Shown one piece after another: positions 17,280 to 27,464 of a stretch of 64,000 nucleotides of DNA. Source of the stretch: Pseudomonas reinekei (lineage in GTDB: Bacteria > Pseudomonadota > Gammaproteobacteria > Pseudomonadales > Pseudomonadaceae); the NCBI RefSeq assembly GCF_001945365.1, contig NZ_MSTQ01000002.1, positions 124,001 through 188,000 of the forward strand, given 5' to 3'. A model generated the notes under the pieces. It was given only the letters and a program-made list of their open reading frames with translations. It had not been told where the DNA came from and did not search any database. A program made the translations under genes and the position numbers. The stretch's first letter is position 1. Each line of letters begins with the position of its first letter.

Positions 17280-18584
17280 ATGTATCGATCAGTCTCACTA
17301 CGCGCAGTCGTATGTTTGAGCACTCTGTTTCCGGCGGTGATGGTGCAGGCAGCACCTGACGCGGAAGTAGAGCTTCTGAAACAGGAACTTCTGGAGTTGA
17401 AGCAACGATACGAAGTACAACAAAAAGCCCTGGCGGTACTCGAACAGCGGGTCCGCCAGGTAGAGGAACAACCGGCATCCCCCCCTCCTAAACGCCTGGC
17501 CAAATCGCCAGCAGACATGAAAGGCAATTCGCAAGTCGCCGTCGGCACTGGTGCCGCCGCCGCTTCAGGTGGCGCAGCCGGGGGCGGCAGTTCCTACGGG
17601 CAGTCGCTGGCAGACGATTCGCAACCGGCGCAAAGCGTTTCCAACCTCTATGACGAGGCCAGCGGATTCTTCGGCGGCGGCAAATTCAGTGTCGAAACCG
17701 GGTTGACCTACTCCAGGTACGATACCCGTCAGTTGATCCTTAACGGATTCCTTGCACTGGACTCGATTTTCCTGGGCAACATCAATCTTGACCGGATCAA
17801 GTCGGATACCTGGACGCTTGACCTCACCGGTCGCTATAACTTCAACAACCGCTGGCAGTTTGACCTGAACGTGCCGGTGGTTTACCGCGAATCCACTTAT
17901 CAGTCAGGCGGCGGCAATGGTGGCTCCGCCGGCGTGACAACCGAAGAAACCGTGACCCGTGATCCGGAGATCGGCGACGTCAACTTCGGTGTTGCCTACA
18001 AGTTCCTCGACGAGTCGGTCAACACGCCCGATGCCGTGGTGACCTTGCGCGTCAAGGCGCCTACCGGCAAGGATCCGTTTGGCATCAAGTTGCGCCAGGT
18101 GGACGCCAACTCGAACCTGTTCGTACCTGATTCGCTGCCAACCGGCAACGGTGTCTGGTCGATCACGCCAGGTATCTCGCTGGTCAAGACGTACGACCCG
18201 GCCGTGCTGTTCGGTAGCCTGTCGTACACCCATAACTTCGAAGAGTCCTTCGACGACATCAGCTCGACGGTCGGCCAGAAAAACCCGGGCAAAGTGGACA
18301 TCGGCGACAGCTTCCAGCTCGGTGCCGGTATCGCGTTCGCCCTGAACGAGAAGATGAGTATGTCGTTCTCGGTGTCTGATGTGGTGCAGCGCAAAAGTAA
18401 AATCAAACAGGATGGCGGGGATTGGGAGTCGGTCACGTCCAGCGACGCCAACGCCGGTTACTTCAACATCGGTATGACCATCGCGGCCACCGACAACCTG
18501 ACCATCGTTCCGAACCTGTCCATCGGCATGACGGACGATGCCCCGGACTTCCAGTTCAGCCTGAAATTCCCGTACTACTTCTGA
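17280..18584 (+). CDS. fapF: FapF, outer-membrane amyloid secretion channel
   Basis: 434-residue trimeric beta-barrel porin that exports Fap subunits. After a signal peptide (to about QAA, residue 25) comes a helical coiled coil (about 28-63: [20 protein letters not shown] and onward) known in FapF to form a periplasmic gating trimer. A Pro/Lys and Gly/Ala-rich linker (about 64-125) leads to the 12-strand barrel (about 135-434), which ends in the aromatic FPYYF expected of outer-membrane proteins. A strong terminator follows, ending the operon. Confidence 0.93.
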   Translation: MYRSVSLRAVVCLSTLFPAVMVQAAPDAEVELLKQELLELKQRYEVQQKALAVLEQRVRQVEEQPASPPPKRLAKSPADMKGNSQVAVGTGAAAASGGAAGGGSSYGQSLADDSQPAQSVSNLYDEASGFFGGGKFSVETGLTYSRYDTRQLILNGFLALDSIFLGNINLDRIKSDTWTLDLTGRYNFNNRWQFDLNVPVVYRESTYQSGGGNGGSAGVTTEETVTRDPEIGDVNFGVAYKFLDESVNTPDAVVTLRVKAPTGKDPFGIKLRQVDANSNLFVPDSLPTGNGVWSITPGISLVKTYDPAVLFGSLSYTHNFEESFDDISSTVGQKNPGKVDIGDSFQLGAGIAFALNEKMSMSFSVSDVVQRKSKIKQDGGDWESVTSSDANAGYFNIGMTIAATDNLTIVPNLSIGMTDDAPDFQFSLKFPYYF

Positions 18585-18591
18585 TCCACAA

Positions 18592-18629
18592 AAAAGCCGG
18601 GCTGCGATTTCGACCGCCGCCCGGCTTTT
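18592..18629 (+). terminator. Terminator of the fap operon
   Basis: aaaagccgggc (18592-18602) pairs perfectly with gcccggctttt (18619-18629). The A-run and T-run make it functional in either direction, facing the convergent regulator gene. Confidence 0.9.
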
Positions 18630-18656
18630 GCCGGGTGCTCTGAACGCCAAACAACG

Positions 18657-18709
18657 GCTCGCAGCCTACGGCAACGCCTGCGTCTTTGGAGTTGTCGATG
18701 GCTGCGAGC
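18657..18709. repeat. Intergenic hairpin (GCTCGCAGCC family)
   Basis: gctcgcagcc (18657-18666) and ggctgcgagc (18700-18709) are exact reverse complements around a 33-base loop. It is the same type of element as at 12033-12090. It lies between the fapF terminator and the stop of the convergent regulator. Confidence 0.65.
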
Positions 18710-18724
18710 TTTTGCTGCTGATGC

Positions 18725-20050
18725 CTAGCGAATTTGATGCTTGTGCAATAACCGATAGAACGTCGGCCGTGACACACCCAGCACACGCGCGGCGACACTC
18801 AGGTTGTCGCTGTGACGATTCAACACATCACACAGCGCCTGGCGCTCGGCACGGGTCTTGTAGTCTTCGAGCGTGCCCATTGGCGTGGCGATCGTCTGAT
18901 GACTGATCAAACCCAAATCCCGCGCTTCGATCTGCCTGCCTTCGGCCAACACCAATCCGCGCCGAACTCGATTGGCCAGCTCACGAACATTGCCCGGCCA
19001 GTCATGCTTGCCCATGGCAATCAACGCGTCTTCGCTGAAACTGCGAGGACGGCGCCCGGTTTCATGGCTGTAGAAATGGGAAAAGTGGTTAGCCAGCATC
19101 GACAGATCGCCATGACGTTCACGCAGCGGAGCTGTCACGACCTGCAGCACATTCAATCGGTAATACAGGTCTTCGCGAAAGCGTTTCTTCTCGATTGCCG
19201 CTTCGAGATCAACGTGGGTCGCCGCCAGAACCCGCACGTCGACGGGAATCGGCTGACTGCCACCCACCCGCTCAATGTGTTTTTCCTGGAGAAACCGCAA
19301 CAAGTTGGCCTGCAGTTCCAATGGCAAGTCGCCGATTTCATCGAGGAACAGCGTCCCGCCATTGGCGGCTTCGATGCGTCCGACCTTGCGCTGGTGAGCG
19401 CCGGTAAAAGCACCTTTTTCATGGCCAAACAGTTCGGACTGGATCAAGTGTTCGGGTATCGCCCCGCAGTTGATCGCTACAAAAGGTTTGCTGTGGCGTT
19501 GGGATTGTCGATGCAGCGTGCGTGCGACCAACTCTTTGCCGGTCCCGCTTTCGCCCCGGATCAGCACCGGAGATTCGGTGGGCGCCAGTTTGCTCAGTAG
19601 TTTGCGCAGTTCACGTATCGGCTTGCTGTCGCCAAGCAGTTCGTGTTCAGGCTGATCGATGTGGACCGTGCCTTGGCCGCGCAGGCGCGCCATGCCGAAC
19701 GCCCGCCCCAGTGTGACCTGGACCCGTGACACGTCGAACGGCAAGGTATGGAAATCGAAAAACCACTCGCAGACAAAATCGCCAACGTTCTGCAACCGCA
19801 GGACTTCCTGGTTCAGAACGGCAATCCACTCGGTACCGCTGCGGCTTATCAGTTCTTTGACGGCTTCCGGCCGCTCGAGGTGAAAAGGCTGCAAACGCAA
19901 CAGCCCCACATCACAGGTTCGGTCCGTGGCATTTTCCAGCGAACAGCTGTCAACATCCCATCCCACGGAGCGCAAACCCGGCAATAAACGATGACAGTCG
20001 TCGCAGGGATCCACTACTAATAAACGTCGTAATGCAGGCGCTTCGCTCAT
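18725..20050 (-). CDS. Sigma-54-dependent Fis-family activator with VpsR-like N-terminus
   Basis: 441-residue enhancer-binding protein. N-terminal domain (about 8-125) resembles VpsR: a receiver-like fold (RRLLVVDPCDDCHRLLPGL) without the usual phosphoacceptor context, so probably not controlled by a kinase. The AAA+ domain is complete: Walker A GESGTGKE at 166-173, GAFTGA at 213-218 for sigma-54 contact, Walker B TLFLDE at 233-238. A Fis-type helix-turn-helix ends the protein (LSVAARVLGVSRPTFYRLLHK). It converges on fapF and is the likely regulator of the fap sigma-54 promoter. AAGGA precedes the ATG. Confidence 0.88.
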   Translation of the reverse strand: MSEAPALRRLLVVDPCDDCHRLLPGLRSVGWDVDSCSLENATDRTCDVGLLRLQPFHLERPEAVKELISRSGTEWIAVLNQEVLRLQNVGDFVCEWFFDFHTLPFDVSRVQVTLGRAFGMARLRGQGTVHIDQPEHELLGDSKPIRELRKLLSKLAPTESPVLIRGESGTGKELVARTLHRQSQRHSKPFVAINCGAIPEHLIQSELFGHEKGAFTGAHQRKVGRIEAANGGTLFLDEIGDLPLELQANLLRFLQEKHIERVGGSQPIPVDVRVLAATHVDLEAAIEKKRFREDLYYRLNVLQVVTAPLRERHGDLSMLANHFSHFYSHETGRRPRSFSEDALIAMGKHDWPGNVRELANRVRRGLVLAEGRQIEARDLGLISHQTIATPMGTLEDYKTRAERQALCDVLNRHSDNLSVAARVLGVSRPTFYRLLHKHQIR

Positions 20051-20394
20051 GACTGTTCCTTGGCGCCAAATATAAAGAAATTTATTAAAAAACAGTCATT
20101 TGGCGGACCTGGCTGTAACATTAGCAAGAATTTGACGTAGCCTTGTACCGTTTGACTATAGGGTTATTGCGTTATTAGTTATAAGCAACTGCTTGCTTAG
20201 TTACCTAACGAACTCCAACCTTTCATTCAGCTTTCAAACCGCGACCGTGTATTGCACTTACGAAAGAAAGTTGAAATTTCTTTTGTTTGTGTGTGACCTG
20301 AACCCCGGTTGCGGACATCAGTACAAGTAACCTGCCGAACGGTAAGCCCAACCGTCGGCACATCACTTGATTGGGCATACTGAGAGAACATTCT
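20051..20394. other. 344-base AT-rich divergent intergenic region
   Basis: No gene visible. From about 20080 to 20270 the sequence is clearly AT-richer than its surroundings (for example ggttattgcgttattag at about 20161). It serves as divergent promoter region for the sigma-54 activator and the following small gene. Small inverted repeats such as aagcaa/ttgctt near 20183-20198 are present but undistinguished. Confidence 0.45.
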
Positions 20395-20661
20395 ATGAAC
20401 GCCCCGCTCCGTATCAACGAAGCTCTTTTGATTGCCGACCGCGCATTTAAACCTTTCCAGTGCGTGGCCTGGGCGCCACAGGACGGCAACGGCGAACTCA
20501 GCCTGACCGTTATCGACCGGACCAATACCAGTATAGGCCGCAAGCTGATCCCCAGCAGTGCCTACACCGATCCTGCGCAACTCGAACGCTTGCTTGAGCA
20601 GGCCCGAGCCGAGTTGAGCGAAGAAGGTTACACGCTGCAATCGTGGTCGATGCCACACTAA
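20395..20661 (+). CDS. Conserved-looking small cytosolic protein, unknown function
   Basis: 88-residue protein starting MNAPLRINEALL, preceded by GAGA; an in-frame ATG eight codons upstream has no ribosome site. No signal peptide or membrane segment. It reads as a compact alpha/beta domain: FKPFQCVAWAPQDGNGELSLTVIDR with beta character, then a helix (DPAQLERLLEQARAELSEEG). It is followed by a perfect intrinsic terminator, so it is a monocistronic unit. I do not recognise the family with confidence; it may belong to a small Pseudomonas-specific DUF. Confidence 0.65.
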   Translation: MNAPLRINEALLIADRAFKPFQCVAWAPQDGNGELSLTVIDRTNTSIGRKLIPSSAYTDPAQLERLLEQARAELSEEGYTLQSWSMPH

Positions 20662-20670
20662 TCGTTTTGC

Positions 20671-20697
20671 GGATTACTCATTGAGTAATCCGCTCCC
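20671..20697 (+). terminator. Intrinsic terminator
   Basis: ggattactca (20671-20680) and tgagtaatcc (20682-20691) are exact complements around one base (effective loop a few bases), followed by gctccctttttt. Confidence 0.85.
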
Positions 20698-20947
20698 TTT
20701 TTTCCCCTCGTTAGTTGCCTGGTTGAGCACAGCCATCAGCACTTACGCCCTTTCTTTATTTGAACTTGAACGCGCCTGAATGCTTTGCAGGCTCGCCTTT
20801 GGTTCGAAAAGACACTGTTGTGGCGCACAACGACCCTCCATCTGTTAGTTCTACCGGTTGTGCATCCAGCCATTCAGGGATTGAATGATCTCCCTATACG
20901 GTCGCCACCCCAACCCGGACAAGGACGACTCGCAAGGAGATGCGCGT

Positions 20948-22237
20948 ATGTCAATCCAGTCCGTTTTATCGCTCCCGACACCCGTCTCCATGGCGGGGCG
21001 CCTCGACACACGTTTTGCCGCCCACGGCAAAGCCCAGGTGTATTTCGCCGACAGCCTTTCAAGCATGACCAACGGGATCGCGATCGATTCCAGTGGCCGC
21101 TTGCTGGTCGCAGCGAAAGTCGGCATGGCGCACGGCAGCCGTTTTGGTCTGGCGCGCTTGCTGGAGGATGGCTCGGCGGATCTGGGCTTCGGCGAACAAG
21201 GTAGCGTCATCGGCCAGTTCGAGCCCGGCTTCGATGCCATGGCTGGCAAGGTTCAGGTTCTGGCGGATGGTCGATTGTTAGTGGTTGGCCTGCATTACGA
21301 AAACGCCCATCGCTCGCTCCCGGCCCTGGCAATGTTCGACGCCCACGGGCATCCCGTTCAGGATTTTGGTGACAATGGCCACTGCGTCGTTCGACTACCA
21401 GGCAATCTGTCCCATGGTGTGCGCGATGCCTGGTTGCCGCCAGGCGTTCCGGGTGCCGAAGTCTGCGATGTCAATGTTCAGGAGGATGGCCGTATTTTGC
21501 TGGTGGCCAATCACCATTTCGAACTGGCTGACTACGCCGGCATTCTGATACGACTCCAATCCAATGGCGCGCTAGACAACTCTTTTAATGGCCGGGGTTT
21601 CGTGATCGTCAGGCATTTGCTGATGAACACTTGGCTCAGCACGCTAAAGCTGCAGGCTGATGGTCGAATCATTGTCGCTGGCTCGGTCAACTTTCCCGAG
21701 GAAGGCCTGCTTGCCCGTTATCACACCGACGGCGGCCTCGATGAAAGTTTTGCCGTGGATGGCTTTATGAGTTTCAAGACGCAGGATCGCAGCGCCCAAG
21801 TCAGCCAGATCGTCCAGCATCACAACGGCGCCATCCATTGTTTCGGCAGCAGTCGCGACCCAATGCATTGCCTTGCGCTGAAAGTGCACTGTAATGGACG
21901 CCCGGACATTCACTGCAACGGCGGCCTGCCGCAATTACTGGAAATCGGTGCCTGCGGCTGCCAATGGACTGCCGCCCACCTGAATCCGGATGGCAGCGTG
22001 CTGACCGCCGGGGCCACAATTGGCGGCATCGAAGCCGACTTTATAGTGGCGCGATACAAGCCTGACGGACAGCTCGACCCGCACTTTGGCGACCGCACTG
22101 GATGGGTCCGCACGCGTCTGGGCCGCAGCCTTGACTCGGCCACGTCGATTGCCGTGCAGGACGATGGAAACATCGTTGTTGGTGGTTACTCTTTGGACGG
22201 CAACTATCGAGCCGTTGTCGCACGCTATTTGGCGTAG
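20948..22237 (+). CDS. Delta-60 repeat protein, probable beta-propeller
   Basis: 429 residues from the ATG at 20948, which has an ideal AAGGAG. No signal peptide is evident. The sequence is built of delta-60 (about 55-60 residue) repeats with recurring blocks: DGRLLVVG, DGRILLVA, DGRIIVAG, DGSVLTAG, DGNIVVGG, each followed by ARLLxxGxxDxxFGxxG-type turns (GLARLLEDGSADLGFG, ARYHTDGGLDESF, ARYKPDGQLDPHFG). This pattern predicts a propeller. A Cys-containing insert (CNGRPDIHCNG...GACGCQW) interrupts the series. Function unknown; nhaB follows after 79 bases and need not be related. Confidence 0.8.
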   Translation: MSIQSVLSLPTPVSMAGRLDTRFAAHGKAQVYFADSLSSMTNGIAIDSSGRLLVAAKVGMAHGSRFGLARLLEDGSADLGFGEQGSVIGQFEPGFDAMAGKVQVLADGRLLVVGLHYENAHRSLPALAMFDAHGHPVQDFGDNGHCVVRLPGNLSHGVRDAWLPPGVPGAEVCDVNVQEDGRILLVANHHFELADYAGILIRLQSNGALDNSFNGRGFVIVRHLLMNTWLSTLKLQADGRIIVAGSVNFPEEGLLARYHTDGGLDESFAVDGFMSFKTQDRSAQVSQIVQHHNGAIHCFGSSRDPMHCLALKVHCNGRPDIHCNGGLPQLLEIGACGCQWTAAHLNPDGSVLTAGATIGGIEADFIVARYKPDGQLDPHFGDRTGWVRTRLGRSLDSATSIAVQDDGNIVVGGYSLDGNYRAVVARYLA

Positions 22238-22316
22238 GCCCCGAGTACTTTTCCTACACTTGATCTTCTTCTCCGCTTACGGCAACTTGCGCGCTTCTTT
22301 ATATAAGGAGTAGCCG

Positions 22317-23819
22317 ATGTCCGGTTCCATGGCCCAGGCGTTCGCGCACAACTTTCTCGGCAACTCACCCCGCTGGTACAAGGTTTGTATTGTCGGTTTC
22401 CTGATACTCAATGTGCTGGTCTTGTGGACCGTGGGCCCCGTGGCAGCGGGCTGGCTGCTTGTGCTGGAGTTCATCTTCACCCTTGCCATGGCGCTCAAGT
22501 GTTATCCGTTGATGCCCGGCGGCTTGTTGCTGGTCGAAGCGCTGCTGCTGAAAATGACCACCCCCCAGGCGCTTTATGACGAGCTACTGCACAACTTTCC
22601 GGTGATCCTGCTGCTGATGTTCATGGTGGCCGGTATCTACTTCATGAAAGACCTGCTGCTGTTCCTGTTTTCGCGTTTGCTGCTCGGGGTTCGCTCCAAG
22701 ACCATGCTGGCGTTGATGTTCTGTTTCCTGTCCGCGTTTTTGTCGGCCTTTCTCGATGCGTTGACAGTGACCGCCGTGATCATCAGTGCCGCCGTGGGGT
22801 TCTACTCGGTGTATCACCGTGTCGCGTCGGGCAATGATCCGCGCCAGGACAGCGAATACGGCGATGACCAGAAACTCCCTACCCTTCATCATGGCGACCT
22901 GGAACGGTTCCGCGCATTCTTGCGCAGCCTGCTGATGCACGGCGCAGTGGGTACGGCGCTGGGCGGTGTTTGCACACTGGTGGGCGAGCCGCAAAACTTG
23001 CTGATCGGCCACGAGATGGACTGGCACTTTGTCGAGTTTTTCCTGAAAGTCGCGCCGGTGTCCCTGCCCGTGTTGGTAGCGGGCCTGGTGACCTGCGTAT
23101 TGCTTGAGAAGCTGCGCTGGTTCGGTTACGGCACTTTGCTGCCGGACAACGTACGCACCGTACTGGCCAACTTCGCTGACGAAGACAATGCCGAACGCAC
23201 CTCGCGTCAGCGCGCCGCACTCATTGTGCAAGGCGTGGCTGCGCTGATCCTTATCACCGCGCTGGCATTCCATGCGGCGGAAGTGGGCCTGATTGGCCTG
23301 ATGGTGATTGTGCTGATCACCGCATTCACCGGTATCACCGATGAACATCGGCTTGGCAGCGCGTTCAAGGACGCCATGCCCTTCACCGCGTTATTGGTCG
23401 TGTTTTTCGCTGTGGTCGCGGTGATTCACGATCAGCAACTGTTCACGCCGCTGATCGAGTGGGTGCTGGCGCTCCCGGCGGATCAACAACCGGGCATGCT
23501 GTTTATCGCCAATGGCTTGTTGTCGGCCATCAGTGACAACGTGTTTGTCGCGACCATTTACATCACCGAAGTGAAGCAGGCGTTCATCGCCGGACACATG
23601 AGCCGCGAGCATTTCGAAACACTGGCCATCGCCATTAACACCGGCACCAACCTGCCTAGCGTGGCAACGCCCAATGGCCAGGCAGCGTTCCTGTTCCTGC
23701 TGACCTCGGCCATTGCACCACTGATTCGCCTTTCTTACGGGCGGATGGTGTGGATGGCGTTGCCGTACACTGTGGTCATGGGTGTATTGGGTTGGTATGC
23801 GGTGAGTTACTGGCTGTAA
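22317..23819 (+). CDS. nhaB: Na+/H+ antiporter NhaB
   Basis: 500-residue inner-membrane antiporter exchanging internal Na+ for H+, involved in salt and pH homeostasis. Start [22 protein letters not shown] and the long conserved blocks ([77 protein letters not shown]) are those of NhaB. Length agrees (about 500). AAGGAG is well placed. A 13-bp palindrome follows the stop. Confidence 0.95.
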   Translation: MSGSMAQAFAHNFLGNSPRWYKVCIVGFLILNVLVLWTVGPVAAGWLLVLEFIFTLAMALKCYPLMPGGLLLVEALLLKMTTPQALYDELLHNFPVILLLMFMVAGIYFMKDLLLFLFSRLLLGVRSKTMLALMFCFLSAFLSAFLDALTVTAVIISAAVGFYSVYHRVASGNDPRQDSEYGDDQKLPTLHHGDLERFRAFLRSLLMHGAVGTALGGVCTLVGEPQNLLIGHEMDWHFVEFFLKVAPVSLPVLVAGLVTCVLLEKLRWFGYGTLLPDNVRTVLANFADEDNAERTSRQRAALIVQGVAALILITALAFHAAEVGLIGLMVIVLITAFTGITDEHRLGSAFKDAMPFTALLVVFFAVVAVIHDQQLFTPLIEWVLALPADQQPGMLFIANGLLSAISDNVFVATIYITEVKQAFIAGHMSREHFETLAIAINTGTNLPSVATPNGQAAFLFLLTSAIAPLIRLSYGRMVWMALPYTVVMGVLGWYAVSYWL

Positions 23820-23830
23820 GCACGAGGCAG

Positions 23831-23860
23831 ATGTGGGAGCGAGCAGGCTCGCTCCCACAT
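23831..23860. repeat. REP-like palindrome after nhaB, likely terminator
   Basis: atgtgggagcgag (23831-23843) and ctcgctcccacat (23848-23860) form a perfect 13-bp stem with a 4-base loop, followed by tgttttgtg. It is the canonical GTGGGAGCGAGC element of fluorescent pseudomonads and lies between convergent nhaB and the HAD gene. Confidence 0.75.
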
Positions 23861-23872
23861 TGTTTTGTGTTG

Positions 23873-24694
23873 TTATCGAGGAAGGATGTAACGTTCAATG
23901 GCCTGCGCCGCGCCGTCCTCGGTATTAGGCCCGGTCACCACATCCGCCTGATGCTTCACCACTTCCTCCGCCTGCCCCATGGCAATCGATAACCCGGCAC
24001 ACTGAAACATCGCCGGATCGTTGCCGCCATCGCCCATCGCAGCCGTGTGCTCCAGCGCTACACCGAGAAACTCGGCGAGGGTCGCCAGTGCCGCGCCCTT
24101 GTTGGCTTGCATCGCAGTCACGTCGAGAAATACCGGCTGAGAACGCGAAACCTGAGCCTGCCCCTCTACCATGGGTAGCAACCGGGCCTCCAGCTCGATC
24201 AACAACTCATGGTTGTTACTGGTGGCGACGATCTTGTCGATGCGCGTCAGATAAGGTTCGAAGCTCTCGACCACCACCGGCGGGTACCCCAACCCGTGCT
24301 GTTCACGCGGCACCATGGGGCCATGTGGGTCTTTCAGCAGCCAGTCACCGCCACTGAACACCCACACCTCGATGCCGGGCTGATCGGCGAACAGCGCCAG
24401 CGTCGTCAGTGCAGCGGTACCGGGAAGATAATGCGCCACCAACAGACTGCCATCCGGATGAACGATGGTGCCGCCATTGAACGCCGCCGTGGGCAGATCG
24501 ACGCCAAGGGCTTCAATCGTCTGCAACATCGCTTTGGGTGGCCGCCCCGTGGCCAGGCTGAACAGCACGCCCGCCTCGCGCAGCGCGCGGACGGATTCGA
24601 TGGTGCGCTGGCTGAGTGTGTGATCGGGCAGCAACAGCGTACCGTCCATGTCACTGAGCAGGAAGCGGATGGATTGCTGCGTCGGTTCGCTCAT
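23873..24694 (-). CDS. Cof-type HAD-IIB phosphatase
   Basis: 273-residue haloacid-dehalogenase phosphatase with a type IIB cap. Motif I is DMDGT (D15, D17), motif II lies in SLATGRPPKAM and motif IV is MGDGGNDPAMF near the C-terminus. Such enzymes hydrolyse sugar phosphates and related metabolites. It is the last gene of the gnd-zwf-HAD operon: its ATG overlaps the zwf stop by four bases, pointing to a task in hexose-phosphate metabolism, perhaps removing excess or damaged sugar phosphates (inference). Confidence 0.88.
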   Translation of the reverse strand: MSEPTQQSIRFLLSDMDGTLLLPDHTLSQRTIESVRALREAGVLFSLATGRPPKAMLQTIEALGVDLPTAAFNGGTIVHPDGSLLVAHYLPGTAALTTLALFADQPGIEVWVFSGGDWLLKDPHGPMVPREQHGLGYPPVVVESFEPYLTRIDKIVATSNNHELLIELEARLLPMVEGQAQVSRSQPVFLDVTAMQANKGAALATLAEFLGVALEHTAAMGDGGNDPAMFQCAGLSIAMGQAEEVVKHQADVVTGPNTEDGAAQAIERYILPR

Positions 24695-26214
24695 CCCAGA
24701 CCGTGCCAGACGCGGCCATCGCGAGTCAGCAGTTCTTCAGCGGATGACGGCCCGTCTTCACCTGCAGCATAACCTTGCACCGAGGCATCCTGCTGCCAGG
24801 CATCAAGGAACGGTTGCACCGCACGCCAGCCATTCTCGATGTTGTCGGCGCGCTGGAACAGGGTCTGATCGCCGGTCAGGCAATCGTAGATGAGCGTTTC
24901 GTAGCCGGTGGACGGCTGCATCTCGAAGAAGTCCTTATAGGCAAAACCCAGTTCGATGTTGTCCATCTTCAGGGCCTGCCCCGGCCGCTTGGCCAGCAGG
25001 TCGAACCACATGCCTTCGTTGGGCTGGATCTGGATCCGCAGATACGTCGGCGCCAGCTCATCGACTTCGGTATCCCGGAATTGCGCATAGGGCGCCGGTT
25101 TGAAGCAGATGACGATCTCGGTGTCGCGCACGCTCATGCGTTTGCCGGTGCGCAGATAGAACGGCACGCCAACCCAGCGCCAGTTATCGATCATGACCTT
25201 GAGTGCAACATAGGTTTCGGTAGTGCTGTCGGGCGCCACCCGTTCCTCTTCGCGATAACCCGGTAGCGCGATACCGTCGACTTCGCCGGCGGTGTACTGG
25301 CCGCGTACCGAATTGGCACGGGCTTCCTCAACCGTCCACGGACGAATCGCACCCACCACCTTGGCCTTCTCGCCCCGGACCGCATCGGCACCAAACGCGG
25401 CCGGCGGTTCCATGGCGACCATGGCCAGCAACTGGAACAAGTGATTGGGGACCATGTCACGCAAGGCGCCGGTGTGTTCGTAGAAGCTGCCACGGGTTTC
25501 CACGCCGACGGTTTCGGCGGCGGTGATTTGCACGTGGTCGATGTAATGGTTGTTCCAGAACGCTTCGAACAGGCTATTGGAAAAGCGGCTGACGAGAATG
25601 TTCTGTACGGTCTCTTTGCCCAGGTAATGATCGATGCGGTAGATCTGCTTTTCGCTCATGACCCTGAGCAAGCAGGCGTTCAGGGCCTCGGCGGTTTGCA
25701 GGTCGGAACCAAACGGCTTTTCGATGACCACCCTTCTGAACGCTTCGGGGCTTTCTTCCAGGAGGCCGGAAGCGCCGAGACGGCGAACGACTTCACTGAA
25801 GAAGCGCGGCGCGGTCGCCAGATAGAACACCGCGTTGCCTGTGCCACTGTCGGCGATTTTTGCCGCCAGCGCTTGATAAGTGCTGTCGTCCAGGAAGTCG
25901 CCCTGGACGTAGCTGATGTTTCTTGCGAGTTGTGCCCACACGTCCGGATCAAGAGACTGATTGCCCTTGCCGACCTTGCTGGCCACCTCGTTGCGAATGA
26001 AATCCTCGAGCTTGTTCGCGAAGCCCTCATCACTGATGGCGTTGTGGTCAACGCCGATGATCCGCAGTCCATCCCCGAGTAAACCATCACGCTTGAGGTT
26101 ATACAGCGCCGGCATCAGCAGACGCTTGACCAGATCACCATGTGCGCCAAACAGAAACAGCGTCGTGGGTGGTGCGGGTTCAGCCTTGGATTTCCTGCGG
26201 ATCGCGTGGGTCAT
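24691..26214 (-). CDS. zwf: Glucose-6-phosphate dehydrogenase (ZwfB-type paralogue)
   Basis: Oxidises glucose 6-phosphate to 6-phosphogluconolactone. The start at 26214 ([13 protein letters not shown]) overlaps the gnd stop as ATGA and gives 507 residues. Coenzyme loop [19 protein letters not shown] (22-40) departs from the usual G-A-S/T-G-D-L by having His; EKPFG is at 165-169 and the active-site RIDHYLGKE at 193-201. Pairing with a short gnd, rather than with pgl-eda beside hexR, matches the P. putida zwfB-gnd locus, so at least one further zwf paralogue is expected elsewhere. Confidence 0.93.
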   Translation of the reverse strand: MTHAIRRKSKAEPAPPTTLFLFGAHGDLVKRLLMPALYNLKRDGLLGDGLRIIGVDHNAISDEGFANKLEDFIRNEVASKVGKGNQSLDPDVWAQLARNISYVQGDFLDDSTYQALAAKIADSGTGNAVFYLATAPRFFSEVVRRLGASGLLEESPEAFRRVVIEKPFGSDLQTAEALNACLLRVMSEKQIYRIDHYLGKETVQNILVSRFSNSLFEAFWNNHYIDHVQITAAETVGVETRGSFYEHTGALRDMVPNHLFQLLAMVAMEPPAAFGADAVRGEKAKVVGAIRPWTVEEARANSVRGQYTAGEVDGIALPGYREEERVAPDSTTETYVALKVMIDNWRWVGVPFYLRTGKRMSVRDTEIVICFKPAPYAQFRDTEVDELAPTYLRIQIQPNEGMWFDLLAKRPGQALKMDNIELGFAYKDFFEMQPSTGYETLIYDCLTGDQTLFQRADNIENGWRAVQPFLDAWQQDASVQGYAAGEDGPSSAEELLTRDGRVWHGLG

Positions 26215-27191
26215 TTTTTCGAGGTCTCCACGTGCCCGCCAAAGCCGAAGCGTTGCGCCGAAAGGATTTTGTCGCCAAAAGTGCCCTGCCCGCGGGAACG
26301 GTAGCGAGAGAACAGCGAGTTCGACAGCACCGGCACCGGCACTGCTTGCTCCATGGCGGCTTCGATGGTCCATTGACCTTCACCGCTGTCGGCTACGGAG
26401 CCAGAGAAACCCTCGAGCTTGGGATCGCTGGCCAGCGCGTCGGCGGTCAGGTCCAGCAGCCAGGAGGACACCACGCTGCCACGACGCCAGACTTCGGCGA
26501 TGTCGGCGACATTCAGGTCGAAACGCTGGTCTTGCGGCAGGCTCTCGCTGTTTTTGGTCTTGAGGATGTCGAAGCCCTCGGCGAAGGCCTGCATCATTCC
26601 GTACTCGATGCCGTTATGGATCATCTTGACGAAATGCCCGGCCCCCGCAGGGCCGGCGTGGATATAGCCGCGCTCGGCACGGTCGTCATCGGACTTGCGA
26701 TCCTTGGTGCGCGGAATATCACCCATGCCCGGCGCCAGGCTTTCGAACAACGGATCGAGACGTTTAACGGTCTCGGTATCGCCGCCGATCATCATGCAGT
26801 AGCCACGCTCAAGGCCCCAGACACCACCGGAAGTACCGACGTCGATGTAGTGCAGGCCTTTTTCGGAGAGGGTTTTCGCCCGGCGAATGTCGTCTTTATA
26901 GAAGGTGTTGCCGCCGTCGATGATGGTATCGCCGGCTTCGAGCAGAGTGCTCAGGGTGTCGATGGTGTCTTCGGTCGGTGCGCCGGCCGGCAACATGACC
27001 CATACCGCGCGCGGTTTGGCCAGGCCAGCGACCAGGGCCGGCAGATCGGCTACGCCGGTGGCACCCACTTCGGTCAGGGTTTCGACAAAAGCGGTATTGC
27101 GGTCGTACACAACGGTGGTATGTCCGTTGAGCATCAGGCGCCGCGCAATATTACCGCCCATGCGGCCCAGTCCAATAATCCCGAGTTGCAT
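26211..27191 (-). CDS. gnd: 6-phosphogluconate dehydrogenase, short (YqeC/GndA-like) form
   Basis: Oxidative decarboxylation of 6-phosphogluconate to ribulose 5-phosphate. At 326 residues it is the short class, lacking the C-terminal half of the E. coli enzyme (about 470). NAD(P) loop GLGRMGGN at 7-14, substrate motif DGGNT at 92-96, GTSGGVWG at 119-126, and catalytic K189, N193 and E196 in [15 protein letters not shown] are intact. GGGAG precedes the ATG. It opens an operon in which zwf and the HAD gene follow with 4-base overlaps. Confidence 0.92.
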   Translation of the reverse strand: MQLGIIGLGRMGGNIARRLMLNGHTTVVYDRNTAFVETLTEVGATGVADLPALVAGLAKPRAVWVMLPAGAPTEDTIDTLSTLLEAGDTIIDGGNTFYKDDIRRAKTLSEKGLHYIDVGTSGGVWGLERGYCMMIGGDTETVKRLDPLFESLAPGMGDIPRTKDRKSDDDRAERGYIHAGPAGAGHFVKMIHNGIEYGMMQAFAEGFDILKTKNSESLPQDQRFDLNVADIAEVWRRGSVVSSWLLDLTADALASDPKLEGFSGSVADSGEGQWTIEAAMEQAVPVPVLSNSLFSRYRSRGQGTFGDKILSAQRFGFGGHVETSKK

Positions 27192-27464
27192 GTGCTGATG
27201 CTCCCTACTACAAATAAATGTGTGTCAAAGGTTATAGCCCAACGCGACTCATTCGGTTTAGTCCAGCGAGGAGGCATGAAGTTTCCGGGCATTGTGCCCG
27301 ATCCTGATTGATAACGTCGGGAATCGTGCTGAAGACACACCGACCATGGAAAATAAAAAAGTTCCCTTCGCGAGCAAAAGAAATCAAAATTGGCGCCGAT
27401 AGTAGATCAGCCGCTGATTTCAGGCGGGGTCTACAGTTGAGACACACCATTTGCGAGGTGAGCA
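27192..27464. other. 273-base region upstream of gnd
   Basis: Divergent promoter region for gnd and the coiled-coil microprotein. It includes an AT-rich patch (about 27345-27400) and a tiny frame at 27276-27311 with a strong GAGGAGG site. No other gene is supported. Confidence 0.4.
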
